Position numbers and translations under genes: made by a program
The notes under the pieces: generated by a model
Databases searched by the model: none
Told to the model about the DNA's origin: nothing
The model's input: the letters and a program-made list of their open reading frames with translations, nothing else
Assembly (NCBI RefSeq): GCF_022829545.1
Contig: NZ_JAKSYM010000260.1
Location: 1-52,387, forward strand
DNA: 52,387 nt
Reading direction: 5' to 3'
Origin: Methylobacterium sp. J-030
Lineage (GTDB): Bacteria > Pseudomonadota > Alphaproteobacteria > Rhizobiales > Beijerinckiaceae
Shown: piece after piece, positions 33,708 to 41,629 of the stretch
Layout: the number at the start of each line of letters is the position of its first letter
How positions within the stretch are numbered: the first letter of the stretch is position 1

Positions 33708-33746
33708 TTGACCGGGCAAGCCCGGTCATATAAATTATGATCATCA
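33708..33746 (+). promoter_or_regulatory. Promoter with palindromes for the RND efflux operon
   Basis: A sigma-70-like pair, TTGACC at 33708-33713 and TAAATT at 33731-33736, is separated by 17 bases. Overlying it are a perfect 8-bp stem with a two-base loop, GACCGGGC-AA-GCCCGGTC (33710-33727), and ATGATCAT (33737-33744) in an AT-rich block. This is the expected position for repressor control, and the TetR gene at the far end of the operon is the natural candidate. Elements are seen directly; regulation is inferred. Confidence 0.55.
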
Positions 33747-33775
33747 TATTTAGGTGCTTTCCACGGAGGCGGGCG

Positions 33776-34861
33776 ATGGACGCGAGATGGTTGCTTGGGC
33801 TTTCTGCACTGGCTCTCGCGGCATGCTCGCCGGCCGAGACCGCCGTGCCTTCGGAGCCGCCGCTGGTTCAGACCGTCGCGGTTGCCCCGGCGACGGCCGG
33901 CATCGCGCGCTACACCGGCGTCATCCGGGCCCGCACCGAGAGCAACCTCGGCTTCCGCGTTGGCGGCAAGATCTTCGAGCGCCTCGTCGACCCAGGGGAT
34001 CACGTCCGGCTCGGGCAGCCGCTGATGCGCCTCGACCGGACCGACTTCACCCTGGCGCTCAATGCGGCTCGGGCGTCGGTCGAGGCGGCCCGGGCGCAGA
34101 TGATCAAAGCGAAGGCCGACGATGAGCGCAGCCGCAAGCTCGTCGGGGACGGCTGGACCTCAAAGCAGACCTACGACCAGAACAAGGCCGCTGCGGACGC
34201 CGCCATCGCCCAGTTCGCCAATGCCGAAGCGCAGGCGAGCCAAGTCGCCAACCAAGCCGGGTATTCCGAACTCCAGGCCGACGCTGACGGCGTCGTGATG
34301 GAGGTTCCGACCGAGCCCGGGCAGGTGGTCGCCGCCGGCCAGACGGTCGTCAAGCTCGCCCGTGACGGCGCCCGCGAGGCCGAGGTGTTCCTGCCCGAGG
34401 GCAGCCGGCAACTCGCGAAGGGGGCAGCGTCGGCAACCCTCTACGCCGAGGGCGAGACGACCTACCCGGCCAAGCTCAGGGAGCTTTCTGCCACCGCCGA
34501 CCCGGCCACACGGACCTACCGGGCGCGCTACATCCTGTCGGGCGGAGGCGAGGCCGCGCCGCTCGGCGCCACGGTGACGCTCCGGCTCACGCCGGCGGAT
34601 ACCGGACGCGCGGCGTCGGTCGACGTGCCGCTCGGGGCCTTGTTCGACATCGGGCAGGGGTCGGCGGTCTGGAAGTTCAACGCCGACACCAAGACCGTCA
34701 CCGCCCAGCCCGTCTCGGTCGCCCGCATGTCGGAAGAAGGCGCTCAAGTCGTGTCCGGCCTCAGCCCGGGCGACCGCATCGTGTCGCTCGGCGCCCACCT
34801 CCTGAAGGCCGGCCAGACAGTGCGGCAGGCCCCCTCAAGCCTGGCGGGAGCGGCGCGATGA
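33776..34861 (+). CDS. RND efflux periplasmic adaptor (membrane fusion) lipoprotein
   Basis: A 361-residue membrane fusion protein. A lipobox lies in LGLSALALAACS, so it is anchored in the inner membrane. The biotinyl-lipoyl-like halves are LGFRVGGKIFERLVDPGDHVRLGQPL and LQADADGVVMEVPTEPGQVVAAGQ, with a coiled-coil hairpin between (AARASVEAARAQMIKAKADDERSRKLV). A C-terminal barrel follows. The ATG at 33776 has GGAGG seven bases upstream, so an earlier in-frame start at 33737 is unlikely. The stop overlaps the pump start (ATGA at 34858-34861). It bridges the RND pump to an outer-membrane channel, which is not encoded here. Confidence 0.93.
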   Translation: MDARWLLGLSALALAACSPAETAVPSEPPLVQTVAVAPATAGIARYTGVIRARTESNLGFRVGGKIFERLVDPGDHVRLGQPLMRLDRTDFTLALNAARASVEAARAQMIKAKADDERSRKLVGDGWTSKQTYDQNKAAADAAIAQFANAEAQASQVANQAGYSELQADADGVVMEVPTEPGQVVAAGQTVVKLARDGAREAEVFLPEGSRQLAKGAASATLYAEGETTYPAKLRELSATADPATRTYRARYILSGGGEAAPLGATVTLRLTPADTGRAASVDVPLGALFDIGQGSAVWKFNADTKTVTAQPVSVARMSEEGAQVVSGLSPGDRIVSLGAHLLKAGQTVRQAPSSLAGAAR

Positions 34862-37800
34862 CCGGCTTCAATCTCTCTGCCCTGGCGGTCCGCGAGCGGG
34901 CCGTCACGCTCTTCCTCATCATTGCGGTGACCGCCGCGGGCTTCTTCGCCTTCCAGAAACTCGGCCGCGCCGAGGATCCGGCCTTCACCGTCAAGACGAT
35001 GGCGGTCTCCGCCGCATGGCCCGGCGCGACCACCTCGGAGATCCAGCGGCAAGTCGCAGACCCGCTGGAGAAGCGCCTGCAGGAACTCGTCTACTACGAC
35101 CGAGTCGAGACCACGGTCCGCCCCGGTCTGATGCTGATGAAGGTCTACTTCAAGGACAGCATGCCGCCGGCGAGGCTGCAGGAAGAGTTCTACCAAGCCC
35201 GTAAAAAGCTCTCTGATCAGGCCTCCACCCTCCCGCGCGGCGTGCTCGGACCCTTGTTCAACGACGAGTTCTCCGACGTCTACTTCGCGCTCTACGCGCT
35301 TCAGGCGCAGGGATTGCCGCACCGGCATCTCGTGCTGCGCGCCGAGGACCTCCGCCAGCGCTTGCTGCGAGTACCGGGCGTTGAGAAGATCAACATCCTC
35401 GGCGAACAGGCGCAGAAGATCTTCGTCGAGATCTCTTATCAGCGCCTCGCGACGCTCGGCATTACCGGGCAGCAGTTGCTAGCGGCGCTGGCCAACCAGA
35501 ACGACGTGACCCCGGCCGGATTCGTCGAGACCAGCGGTCCGCGCGTATACCTCCGCCTCGACGGCGCCATCGACGGCCTCGACGCGATCCGTAACCTGCC
35601 GGTGGCGGTCGGGGACCGCAGCATCAAGCTCGGCGACATCGCGGAGGTGAAGCGCGGCTACGAGGACCCGAAGGTCTTCGAGATCCGAAACGACGGCGAG
35701 CCGGCACTGATGTTGGGCCTCGTGATGAAGCCGGGCTTCAACGGCCTGGCGCTCGGCGAGGCGCTCAACGCCGAGGAGGTGGCGATCCACCACGAACTCC
35801 CGACCGGCATCACGTTCACGAAGATCACCGACCAGGCGAAGGTCATCGACGACGCCATCCGCGAGTTCATGGTGAAGTTCTTCACCGCCCTCTCGGTGGT
35901 CATCGTTGTCAGCCTCGTGGCGCTGGGCTTCCGGGTCGGCATCGTCGTGGCGCTCGCGGTCCCGATCACCCTCGCGGCCGTGTTCGTGGTCATGATGGTC
36001 ACCGGCCGCGACTTCGACCGCATTACGCTGGGTGCGCTGATCATCTCGCTCGGCCTGCTCGTCGACGACGCCATCATCGCCATCGAGATGATGGTGGTGC
36101 GCATGGAGGAGGGTGTCGACCGCGTCGAGGCGGCGACTCACGCCTGGAGCGCTACCGCAGCGCCGATGCTGACCGGCACGCTCGTCACCATCGCGGGCTT
36201 CCTACCGGTCGGCTTCGCTGCTTCCACGGCGGGCGAGTATGCCGGCAACATCTTCTGGGTGGTCGGCTTCTCGCTGATCGTCTCCTGGATCGTGGCGGTG
36301 ACCTTCACGCCCTACCTGGGCGTCAAGCTCCTGCCCAACATCAAGAAGGTCGAGGGCGGCCACGAGGCGATCTACGCCACAAAGAACTACGCGCGCCTGC
36401 GCCGCATGGTGCGAGCCTCCGTTGACCACAAGTGGCTGGCGGCCGGGATCACGGTCGGACTGTTCGCCCTCGCCGTGGTCGGCATGGGCAAGGTCGAGAA
36501 GCAGTTCTTCCCGAACTCGGAGCGCCCCGAACTGATCGTCGAGGTGACGCTGCCCACCGGTTCGGCCTTCACCACCACCGAGGCGAGCGTCAAGAAGGTC
36601 GAAGCGGCCATCCGTGAACTCCCCGAGGCGCGCGCCATCACGAGCTACATCGGCCAGGGGATGCCGCGCTTCGTCCTGTCCTTCGACCCCGAGTTGCCTG
36701 ATCCGGCCTTCGCGCAGATCGTCGTTCAGACCTCTGACGCAGCGTCCCGCGACGCGCTCCGCATCAAGCTTCGCAAGCTCGTGAGCGACGGGCTGTTCCC
36801 CGAGGCGCGGGTGCGCGTCCTGCAGATCGTGTTCGGCCCTCCGATCCGCTTCCCCGTCGCCTTCCGTGTGGTCGGACCCGACCCCGACGTCATCCGCGGC
36901 ATCGCCGCAGAGGTCCGGGATGTCATGATGGCCAACCCGAACATGAGGCTGGTGCATCTCGACTGGGGCGACAAGACGCCGAGCCTGCACCTCGTCCTTG
37001 ACCAGGAGCGCCTGCGCCTGATCGGGCTGACGCCTAAGGAGGCCGGCCAGCAGCTGCAGAGCTACCTCAACGGCACGCCGGCGACCCAGGTCCGCGAGAA
37101 CCTACGCTCGGTGGACGTGCTGCTGCGCAGTCCCGGCCCGGAGCGGCGCTCGCTCGGCGACATCGGCGACCTGACCCTGACCACCCATGACGGTCGCCAG
37201 GTCCCGGTCTCGCAGGTGGCGCACCTGGAGAGCCGCAGCGAGGACGCGGTGCTCAAGCGCTACAACCGTGAGACCTACATCCGGGTGCAGGGTGACGTGC
37301 TCGACGGGAAACAGCCGCCGGACATCCACGCGCAGATCTTCCCCGAGCTCGACGCGATCAAGGCGAAATTGCCAACCGGCTACCGCATCGACACGGCCGG
37401 CGCGGTCGAGGAGAGCGCGAAGGCGATGAACGCGCTCGTGGCGGTCTTCCCGCTGATGCTGATCGTGACGCTGACGGTCATCATGCTGCAGGTTCGGTCG
37501 TTCACGACGATGTTCATGGTGTTCGCCACCGCGCCGCTCGGCCTCGTCGGCGCCGTCCCGACCCTGCTCGTCTTCCACCAGCCCTTCGGCTTCAACGCGA
37601 TCCTCGGCCTGATCGCGCTCTCGGGCATCCTGATGCGCAACACGCTGATCCTCGTGGACCAGATCCACCACGACCGTGCGGCGGGACTGTCGGACTACGA
37701 GGCCATCGTCGAGTCGACGGTGCGGCGGGCCCGTCCGGTGATCCTGACGGCGGCCGCCGCGATGCTGGCCTTCATCCCGCTGACCCACTCGGTGTTCTGG

Positions 37801-37962
37801 GGGGCGCTGGCCTACGTGCTGATCGGCGGCGTCGGCGTCGGGACGCTGCTCACGCTGCTGTTCCTGCCCGCCCTCTACGCGCTCTGGTTCCGGGTGGGGC
37901 GTGCGCCCCGCCCGAGCGAGGTCGCCGCCGCGGCGGGAGCGCCAGCCGGCCTCGCGCACTGA
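34858..37962 (+). CDS. RND-family efflux pump, inner-membrane transporter
   Basis: A 1034-residue RND permease with the expected 12 membrane segments and two large periplasmic loops. Signatures are VSAAWPGATTSEIQRQVADPLE near residue 50, TM4 with LISLGLLVDDAIIAIEMMVV (the paired acidic residues near 403-404 form the proton relay), and ALSGILMRNTLILVDQIHHDR in TM10. It is of the HAE1-like multidrug type but closer to the short-adaptor, divergent RND subgroup. It exports hydrophobic compounds with the lipoprotein adaptor. The substrate is unknown. The operon has no outer-membrane factor, so it must use a shared TolC-like protein. Confidence 0.94.
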   Translation: MTGFNLSALAVRERAVTLFLIIAVTAAGFFAFQKLGRAEDPAFTVKTMAVSAAWPGATTSEIQRQVADPLEKRLQELVYYDRVETTVRPGLMLMKVYFKDSMPPARLQEEFYQARKKLSDQASTLPRGVLGPLFNDEFSDVYFALYALQAQGLPHRHLVLRAEDLRQRLLRVPGVEKINILGEQAQKIFVEISYQRLATLGITGQQLLAALANQNDVTPAGFVETSGPRVYLRLDGAIDGLDAIRNLPVAVGDRSIKLGDIAEVKRGYEDPKVFEIRNDGEPALMLGLVMKPGFNGLALGEALNAEEVAIHHELPTGITFTKITDQAKVIDDAIREFMVKFFTALSVVIVVSLVALGFRVGIVVALAVPITLAAVFVVMMVTGRDFDRITLGALIISLGLLVDDAIIAIEMMVVRMEEGVDRVEAATHAWSATAAPMLTGTLVTIAGFLPVGFAASTAGEYAGNIFWVVGFSLIVSWIVAVTFTPYLGVKLLPNIKKVEGGHEAIYATKNYARLRRMVRASVDHKWLAAGITVGLFALAVVGMGKVEKQFFPNSERPELIVEVTLPTGSAFTTTEASVKKVEAAIRELPEARAITSYIGQGMPRFVLSFDPELPDPAFAQIVVQTSDAASRDALRIKLRKLVSDGLFPEARVRVLQIVFGPPIRFPVAFRVVGPDPDVIRGIAAEVRDVMMANPNMRLVHLDWGDKTPSLHLVLDQERLRLIGLTPKEAGQQLQSYLNGTPATQVRENLRSVDVLLRSPGPERRSLGDIGDLTLTTHDGRQVPVSQVAHLESRSEDAVLKRYNRETYIRVQGDVLDGKQPPDIHAQIFPELDAIKAKLPTGYRIDTAGAVEESAKAMNALVAVFPLMLIVTLTVIMLQVRSFTTMFMVFATAPLGLVGAVPTLLVFHQPFGFNAILGLIALSGILMRNTLILVDQIHHDRAAGLSDYEAIVESTVRRARPVILTAAAAMLAFIPLTHSVFWGALAYVLIGGVGVGTLLTLLFLPALYALWFRVGRAPRPSEVAAAAGAPAGLAH

Positions 37963-37973
37963 GGCAGCATCGG

Positions 37974-38002
37974 GCGCGGCGTCTTTTTAAATGACGCCGC
38001 GC
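37974..38002. terminator. Perfect 10-bp hairpin between the RND pump and tetR
   Basis: GCGCGGCGTC (37974-37983) and GACGCCGCGC (37993-38002) are perfect complements around a nine-base TTTTTAAAT loop. The strong GC stem, starting 12 bases after the pump stop, suits an intrinsic terminator, though the T-run is in the loop and not downstream. A readthrough or attenuation role for tetR expression, or a dyad operator for TetR, is possible. Confidence 0.55.
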
Positions 38003-38036
38003 ATCTATATGTGAGGCGTTATCGAAGGATCCGACC

Positions 38037-38579
38037 ATGCCCCGCGTCTCCCAGGAACAGGCCCGACAGAACCGGCAGCGGGTCGTCGAAGTCGCGGCGG
38101 CCCTGTTCCGCGAGCGCGGGCTGCACGGGGTCGGGGTCGCCGACATCATGGCCTCCGCCGGGCTGACCCATGGCGGCTTCTACGGCCAGTTCGCCAACAA
38201 GGACGCCCTGGCGGTCGAGGCCCTCGAATCCGCCCTGGCGGAGGAGCGCCGGGGGAACGGCGACGCTCTCATCGCGAACTACCTGTCGCTCGCGCATGTC
38301 CAGGATCCCGGCAAGGGATGCCCGCTCGCCGCGCTGGCGAACGACGTCGCGCGGGAGCCGCCGGGCAGCCCCGTGCGGGCCCGATTCACGCGGGGCGTCG
38401 AGAGCCTCGCCGCGATCCTCGCCGGGCTGATGCCGCGCCTGTCCAAGGAGCGGCGGCGCCAGCAGTCCCTGGCGGCCGTCTCGACGCTCGTGGGCGCCGT
38501 GGTCCTGGCGCGCGCCGTCGATGACGCGGCTTTGGCGAAGGAGCTGCTCGAAGCGGCCACCGCGTCGGCGAGCCGGTGA
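38037..38579 (+). CDS. TetR family transcriptional regulator
   Basis: A 180-residue TetR repressor. The helix-turn-helix is RQRVVEVAAALFRERGLHGVGVADIMASAGLTHGGFYGQFANKDAL. The ligand domain includes PGKGCPLAALANDVAREPPG, the mark of the large TetR subgroup often next to efflux or short-chain dehydrogenase genes. The ATG at 38037 has an AAGGA site. It follows the RND pump after the hairpin described above and is the best candidate to repress the RND operon. The decayed TetR gene near 45.8 kb is from the same subgroup, which raises the possibility of cross-control. Confidence 0.92.
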   Translation: MPRVSQEQARQNRQRVVEVAAALFRERGLHGVGVADIMASAGLTHGGFYGQFANKDALAVEALESALAEERRGNGDALIANYLSLAHVQDPGKGCPLAALANDVAREPPGSPVRARFTRGVESLAAILAGLMPRLSKERRRQQSLAAVSTLVGAVVLARAVDDAALAKELLEAATASASR

Positions 38580-38639
38580 CGGCTTGAGATCCGGCTCACC
38601 GCCCTCGGCCCCGAGACTCCCGAACCCCATCGACGCCGC

Positions 38640-39252
38640 ATGACCCGGACACGCCCGCATCCCCACCGCCGCACCCTGCTGGCCGGCACCGTGCTCATGG
38701 CCTGCGGGCACACGGTGTCGGCGCGGGACGCACCGATCGACACAGCGCAGACGCGAGGTCGCCCGATGACCGCTCAGGCCACATCGACGACCGTCACGGT
38801 CGAGCACGTCGTGATCCGCTCTGGCCGGTCCTTCGATGCGGTCCGCACGGCGCTGGAAGCCGCGCTTCCGCCGATCGATCACCGCTACGCATCCCTGGTC
38901 GCGAGCGGACAGGCCGATGCCGCGCGCGCTGCTGGAGCAGGGCGCGCCGCTCTCGATCTTCGGCGCGCGGGATCACGGGGCCCTGCTGCGGATCGCCGGG
39001 CTGGAGCGGAAGGCCATCCAGTACGACATCGGCAATCCCCTGACCGCCACCCGGATGACCCGTCACGCGCTCCCGGCGGCCCTGTACGCGCCGATCCGCG
39101 TCCTGCTGCGCGCGGAGGCCGACGGGCACGCGGTGTTCGAATACGACAGCCCGGCCACCACCTTCGGACAATTCGGGGATCCGGATGTCGCGCGCGTCGC
39201 CCGTGATCTCGACGCTCAACTCCGCTCCGCCCTCCTGGCCGCCGCCGGGTAA
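38640..39252 (+). pseudogene. DUF302 family protein, frameshifted in a GC-dinucleotide run
   Basis: Two overlapping frames encode one DUF302 protein. The first gives an N-terminal signal-like stretch (RRTLLAGTVLMACGHTVSARD) and TTVTVEHVVIRSGRSFDAVRTALEAALPPID. It fails at the CGCGCGCGC run (38921-38929). From there the other frame continues as RALLEQGAPLSIFGARDHGALLR, RKAIQYDIGNPLTATRMTRH and ATTFGQFGDPDVARVARDLD to 39252. Restoring one GC pair joins the halves exactly (ADAARALLEQG), giving about 204 residues. DUF302 proteins are small, of unknown function, often with redox or lipid links. Either a slippage mutation, a phase-variable switch or a read error. Confidence 0.8.
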
Positions 39253-39599
39253 GGGGCCGGCATCTCTAAGCAGATGTGCGTTGGCAAGCCACACCGTACA
39301 CGACACCGAGGCTTCATCATCGGCTGTCCAACCCACCCCCTCATCCTGAGGTGCCGGAGCGCAGCGGAGGCCTCGAAGGAGCCCTCCAGATAGCACTGTG
39401 ATCCCTGGAGCTCTCCTTCGAGGCCCGCTCCGCGGTCACCTCAGGATGAGGGGGTGGGTTGGACGGTCGATCCCAGCTTCCGAGCCTTGTGTCGTGTACC
39501 GTGCGCTTTGCGATCGGGCACGGCTCTAAGCCTTTGTTAGAGCGCGCTCGCTTACGTCGAACCGGTGTCCACTTCGGCGGAGAGCGCTCCAGCAGCCCG
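39253..39599. other. Non-coding gap dominated by a large inverted repeat
   Basis: The 347 bases between the DUF302 stop and the MATE stop hold a long imperfect hairpin (39284-39511), described separately. The remaining 88 bases show nothing recognisable. Confidence 0.6.
39284..39511. repeat. 228-bp imperfect inverted repeat (MITE/hairpin-like)
   Basis: The left arm (39284-39389) and right arm (39405-39511) are reverse complements with small mismatches around a 15-base loop (39390-39404). Matching blocks in order are GTACACGACAC, GTCCAACCCACCCCCTCATC with CTGAGGTG, CCTCGAAGGAG and CTCCAG. The CCTCATCCTGAGGTG and CCTCGAAGGAG core resembles palindromic elements common in the intergenic DNA of alphaproteobacteria. 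A transcript would fold into a very long stem. It could be a non-autonomous mobile element, a convergent-gene terminator or a substrate for RNA processing. Confidence 0.8.
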
Positions 39600-41069
39600 T
39601 CAGCTTCGGAGCGGGACCGGGGGCGGAGCCGCCGCCTTCCGGGGCTGTCCCAGCCACGCCCCCGACGCGAGCGCGCCGGCATTGACGAGGGCCAGGGCGG
39701 CGAGGCCCGCCCCGAGACCCAGGAACAACCCGTCCAGCCCGTAGCCGAGCCGCAGGGCCAGCACGCCGCAGCCGAGGGCGACCGTCACCCGGAGCAGGCC
39801 CGCGATCAGCGGCCAGCCGACCTGTCCGGCGCCCTGGGCGGCGAAGTAGAGGGCGAGCCCGACGCCGAAGAGGCCGTAGAAGGGGCCGACGACGCGGAGA
39901 TACTGAGCGCCCACGGCGAGCATGCCGCCGTCCGTGCCGAACAGGCGCAGCCAGACCTCCGGCCGGAGCGCGGCACCGAGCCCGATGGCTTCGGCGAGGA
40001 GGCCGGCGATCACCGCCCCCGTCCAGGCCGCCCGCCGGGCGCGGGCCACGTCGCCCGCCCCCACCGCCGTCCCGACCATCGCGGCGAGCGGCGCCCCCAG
40101 GCCGAACACCATGGGCACGAGGAGATATTCAAGCCGCGCCCCCGTGCCGTACCCCGCGACCGCCGCCGGCCCGGCCACGCCGACGAGTCCGGTCGCCGTC
40201 GCGATGGTCACGTTCGTGGTCGCGCTGACGATCGCCGAGACGGCGCCGATCCGCAGGATCGCGCCGAGCGCCCGGCGCGACAGGGCCGGCGGCCGGACCG
40301 GCGGATGCAGGATTCCGCGGCCGGACCAGAGGTAGACGGCGAAGACGATCGTTCCGGCCGCGTAGTAGGCGAGCACCGCGACCGCCCCGCCGACGACGCC
40401 GAGCTGCGGCAGCGGACCCAGGCCGAAGATCAGCGCGGGGGAGAGGGGGATGAGGGCCGCCGTTCCCGCGCACATCACCCCGGCCGGGAGCAGCATGTTG
40501 CCGGTGCCGCGGATCACGGCGGCGAGCGCGTTGAACAGCCACAGCAGCCCGGCGCCGGCGAAGACCACGTCCGAATAGGCGAGCGCCGCCGCGAGCGAGG
40601 CCCCGCTTCCGCCCATGGCGGCGTAGAGGTGCGGGCCCGCCAGGAGGGCCGCGACGGTGGTGAGGGCGCCGAGGCCGAGGGCGATCGCCACCGCGTGCCA
40701 GACCAGGCCGTTCGCCTCCGCCACCCGTCCGCCGCCGAGCGCCCGGGAGACGGCCGAGAGCATGCCGCCGCCGACCGCGCCCGCCGAGATCATCTGGACC
40801 AGCATCAGCATCGGAAAGACCAGGGCCATGCCGGCCAGGGCGTCGGTGCCGAGACGGGCGATGAAGTAGGTCTCGATCAGACCGGTCAAGGCCTGGGCCG
40901 TGGTCATCAGAACGTTGGGTCCGGCGAGGCGCAGCAGCGTCCCGAGGACCGGGCCCCGGAGCAGGCGTTCCGTGCGGGCATCCCGCGCGGGGGGCGGCCC
41001 GCTTCCGGGGCTCGGCGAATAGAGACCGGGCGCCGATACCGCCGGCCGGGCGGGACGAGCGGCCGTCAC
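39600..41069 (-). CDS. MATE family efflux transporter
   Basis: A 489-residue protein with about 12 hydrophobic segments and a Pro/Ala-rich N-terminal extension of about 30 residues. MATE features are VLGTLLRLAGPNVLMTTAQALTGLIETYFIARLGTDALAGMALVFP in TM1-2 and ALAAVIRGTGNMLLPAGVM, with pseudo-repeat halves. It begins at a GTG (41069) that overlaps the thioesterase stop (GTGA). MATE pumps expel cationic drugs, or organic acids and quinolones, in exchange for sodium or protons. It is the last gene of the minus-strand efflux operon. Its product would remove small lipophilic toxins alongside the EmrAB-like pair. Confidence 0.9.
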   Translation of the reverse strand: MTAARPARPAVSAPGLYSPSPGSGPPPARDARTERLLRGPVLGTLLRLAGPNVLMTTAQALTGLIETYFIARLGTDALAGMALVFPMLMLVQMISAGAVGGGMLSAVSRALGGGRVAEANGLVWHAVAIALGLGALTTVAALLAGPHLYAAMGGSGASLAAALAYSDVVFAGAGLLWLFNALAAVIRGTGNMLLPAGVMCAGTAALIPLSPALIFGLGPLPQLGVVGGAVAVLAYYAAGTIVFAVYLWSGRGILHPPVRPPALSRRALGAILRIGAVSAIVSATTNVTIATATGLVGVAGPAAVAGYGTGARLEYLLVPMVFGLGAPLAAMVGTAVGAGDVARARRAAWTGAVIAGLLAEAIGLGAALRPEVWLRLFGTDGGMLAVGAQYLRVVGPFYGLFGVGLALYFAAQGAGQVGWPLIAGLLRVTVALGCGVLALRLGYGLDGLFLGLGAGLAALALVNAGALASGAWLGQPRKAAAPPPVPLRS

Positions 41070-41629
41070 GAGATCCGCGTCCAGGCCGCCACGACCGGAT
41101 CGGGCGCCGGGGGCGATGCGTCGAGGAGCAGGCAGGTGGTGCTCGCCGTGGCACAGAGACGTCCCGCCCCGTCGGTGAGCCGCGCCTCGGCCACTGCCTG
41201 CCGGCGTCCGGCGTGGACGATCTCCCCCACCGCCGTGAGCGGCCGGGACGCGGCTGTGACGGCGCGCAGGTAATTCACCTTGATCTCCAGCTTGGTGTAG
41301 CCGCGGCCCTGTGGCAGCGTGGCATGCACGGCGCAGCCCATCACGCTGTCGAGCAGGGACGCGAGCGCGCCGCCATGGACCGAGCCGAGCGGGTTGTAGA
41401 GGTACTCGCCTGCCTCCATCCGCATCGTCACCCGGCCGGGCTCGGCCGAGACGAGGTCGATGCCGAGCAGGGCGATCAGCGGCGGCGGCGGAACCGCCCC
41501 CGCCATCATCGCCCGCAGGAAGGCGAGGCCGTCGAGCCCCCGGCCGGCCTGCGCCACGATGGCGGGGTCGGACCAGTCCACGACGCGGCGGCGGGACGGC
41601 GCAGGCTCCGGAGCGGTGTCAGTGGGCAT
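41066..41629 (-). CDS. PaaI-type hotdog-fold thioesterase
   Basis: A 187-residue protein with a hotdog fold. The active-site signature is NPLGSVHGGALASLLDSVMGCAV near residue 80 (the conserved HGG with acidic residue in the next helix), followed by YTKLEIKVNYLRAV. The family hydrolyses acyl- or aryl-CoA thioesters (PaaI, YbgC-type). About 50 extra N-terminal residues precede the fold. It overlaps the EmrB-like stop by 11 bases and the MATE start by four. A CoA thioesterase embedded in an efflux operon suggests it frees a CoA-bound acid that the pumps then expel; that link is inference. Confidence 0.85.
   Translation of the reverse strand: MPTDTAPEPAPSRRRVVDWSDPAIVAQAGRGLDGLAFLRAMMAGAVPPPPLIALLGIDLVSAEPGRVTMRMEAGEYLYNPLGSVHGGALASLLDSVMGCAVHATLPQGRGYTKLEIKVNYLRAVTAASRPLTAVGEIVHAGRRQAVAEARLTDGAGRLCATASTTCLLLDASPPAPDPVVAAWTRIS

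Noticed and set aside
39284..39511. Possible CRISPR array or tRNA-like structure at the repeat-rich gap
   Set aside because: There are only two inverted arms and no regularly spaced direct repeats; the structure does not fold as a tRNA cloverleaf.
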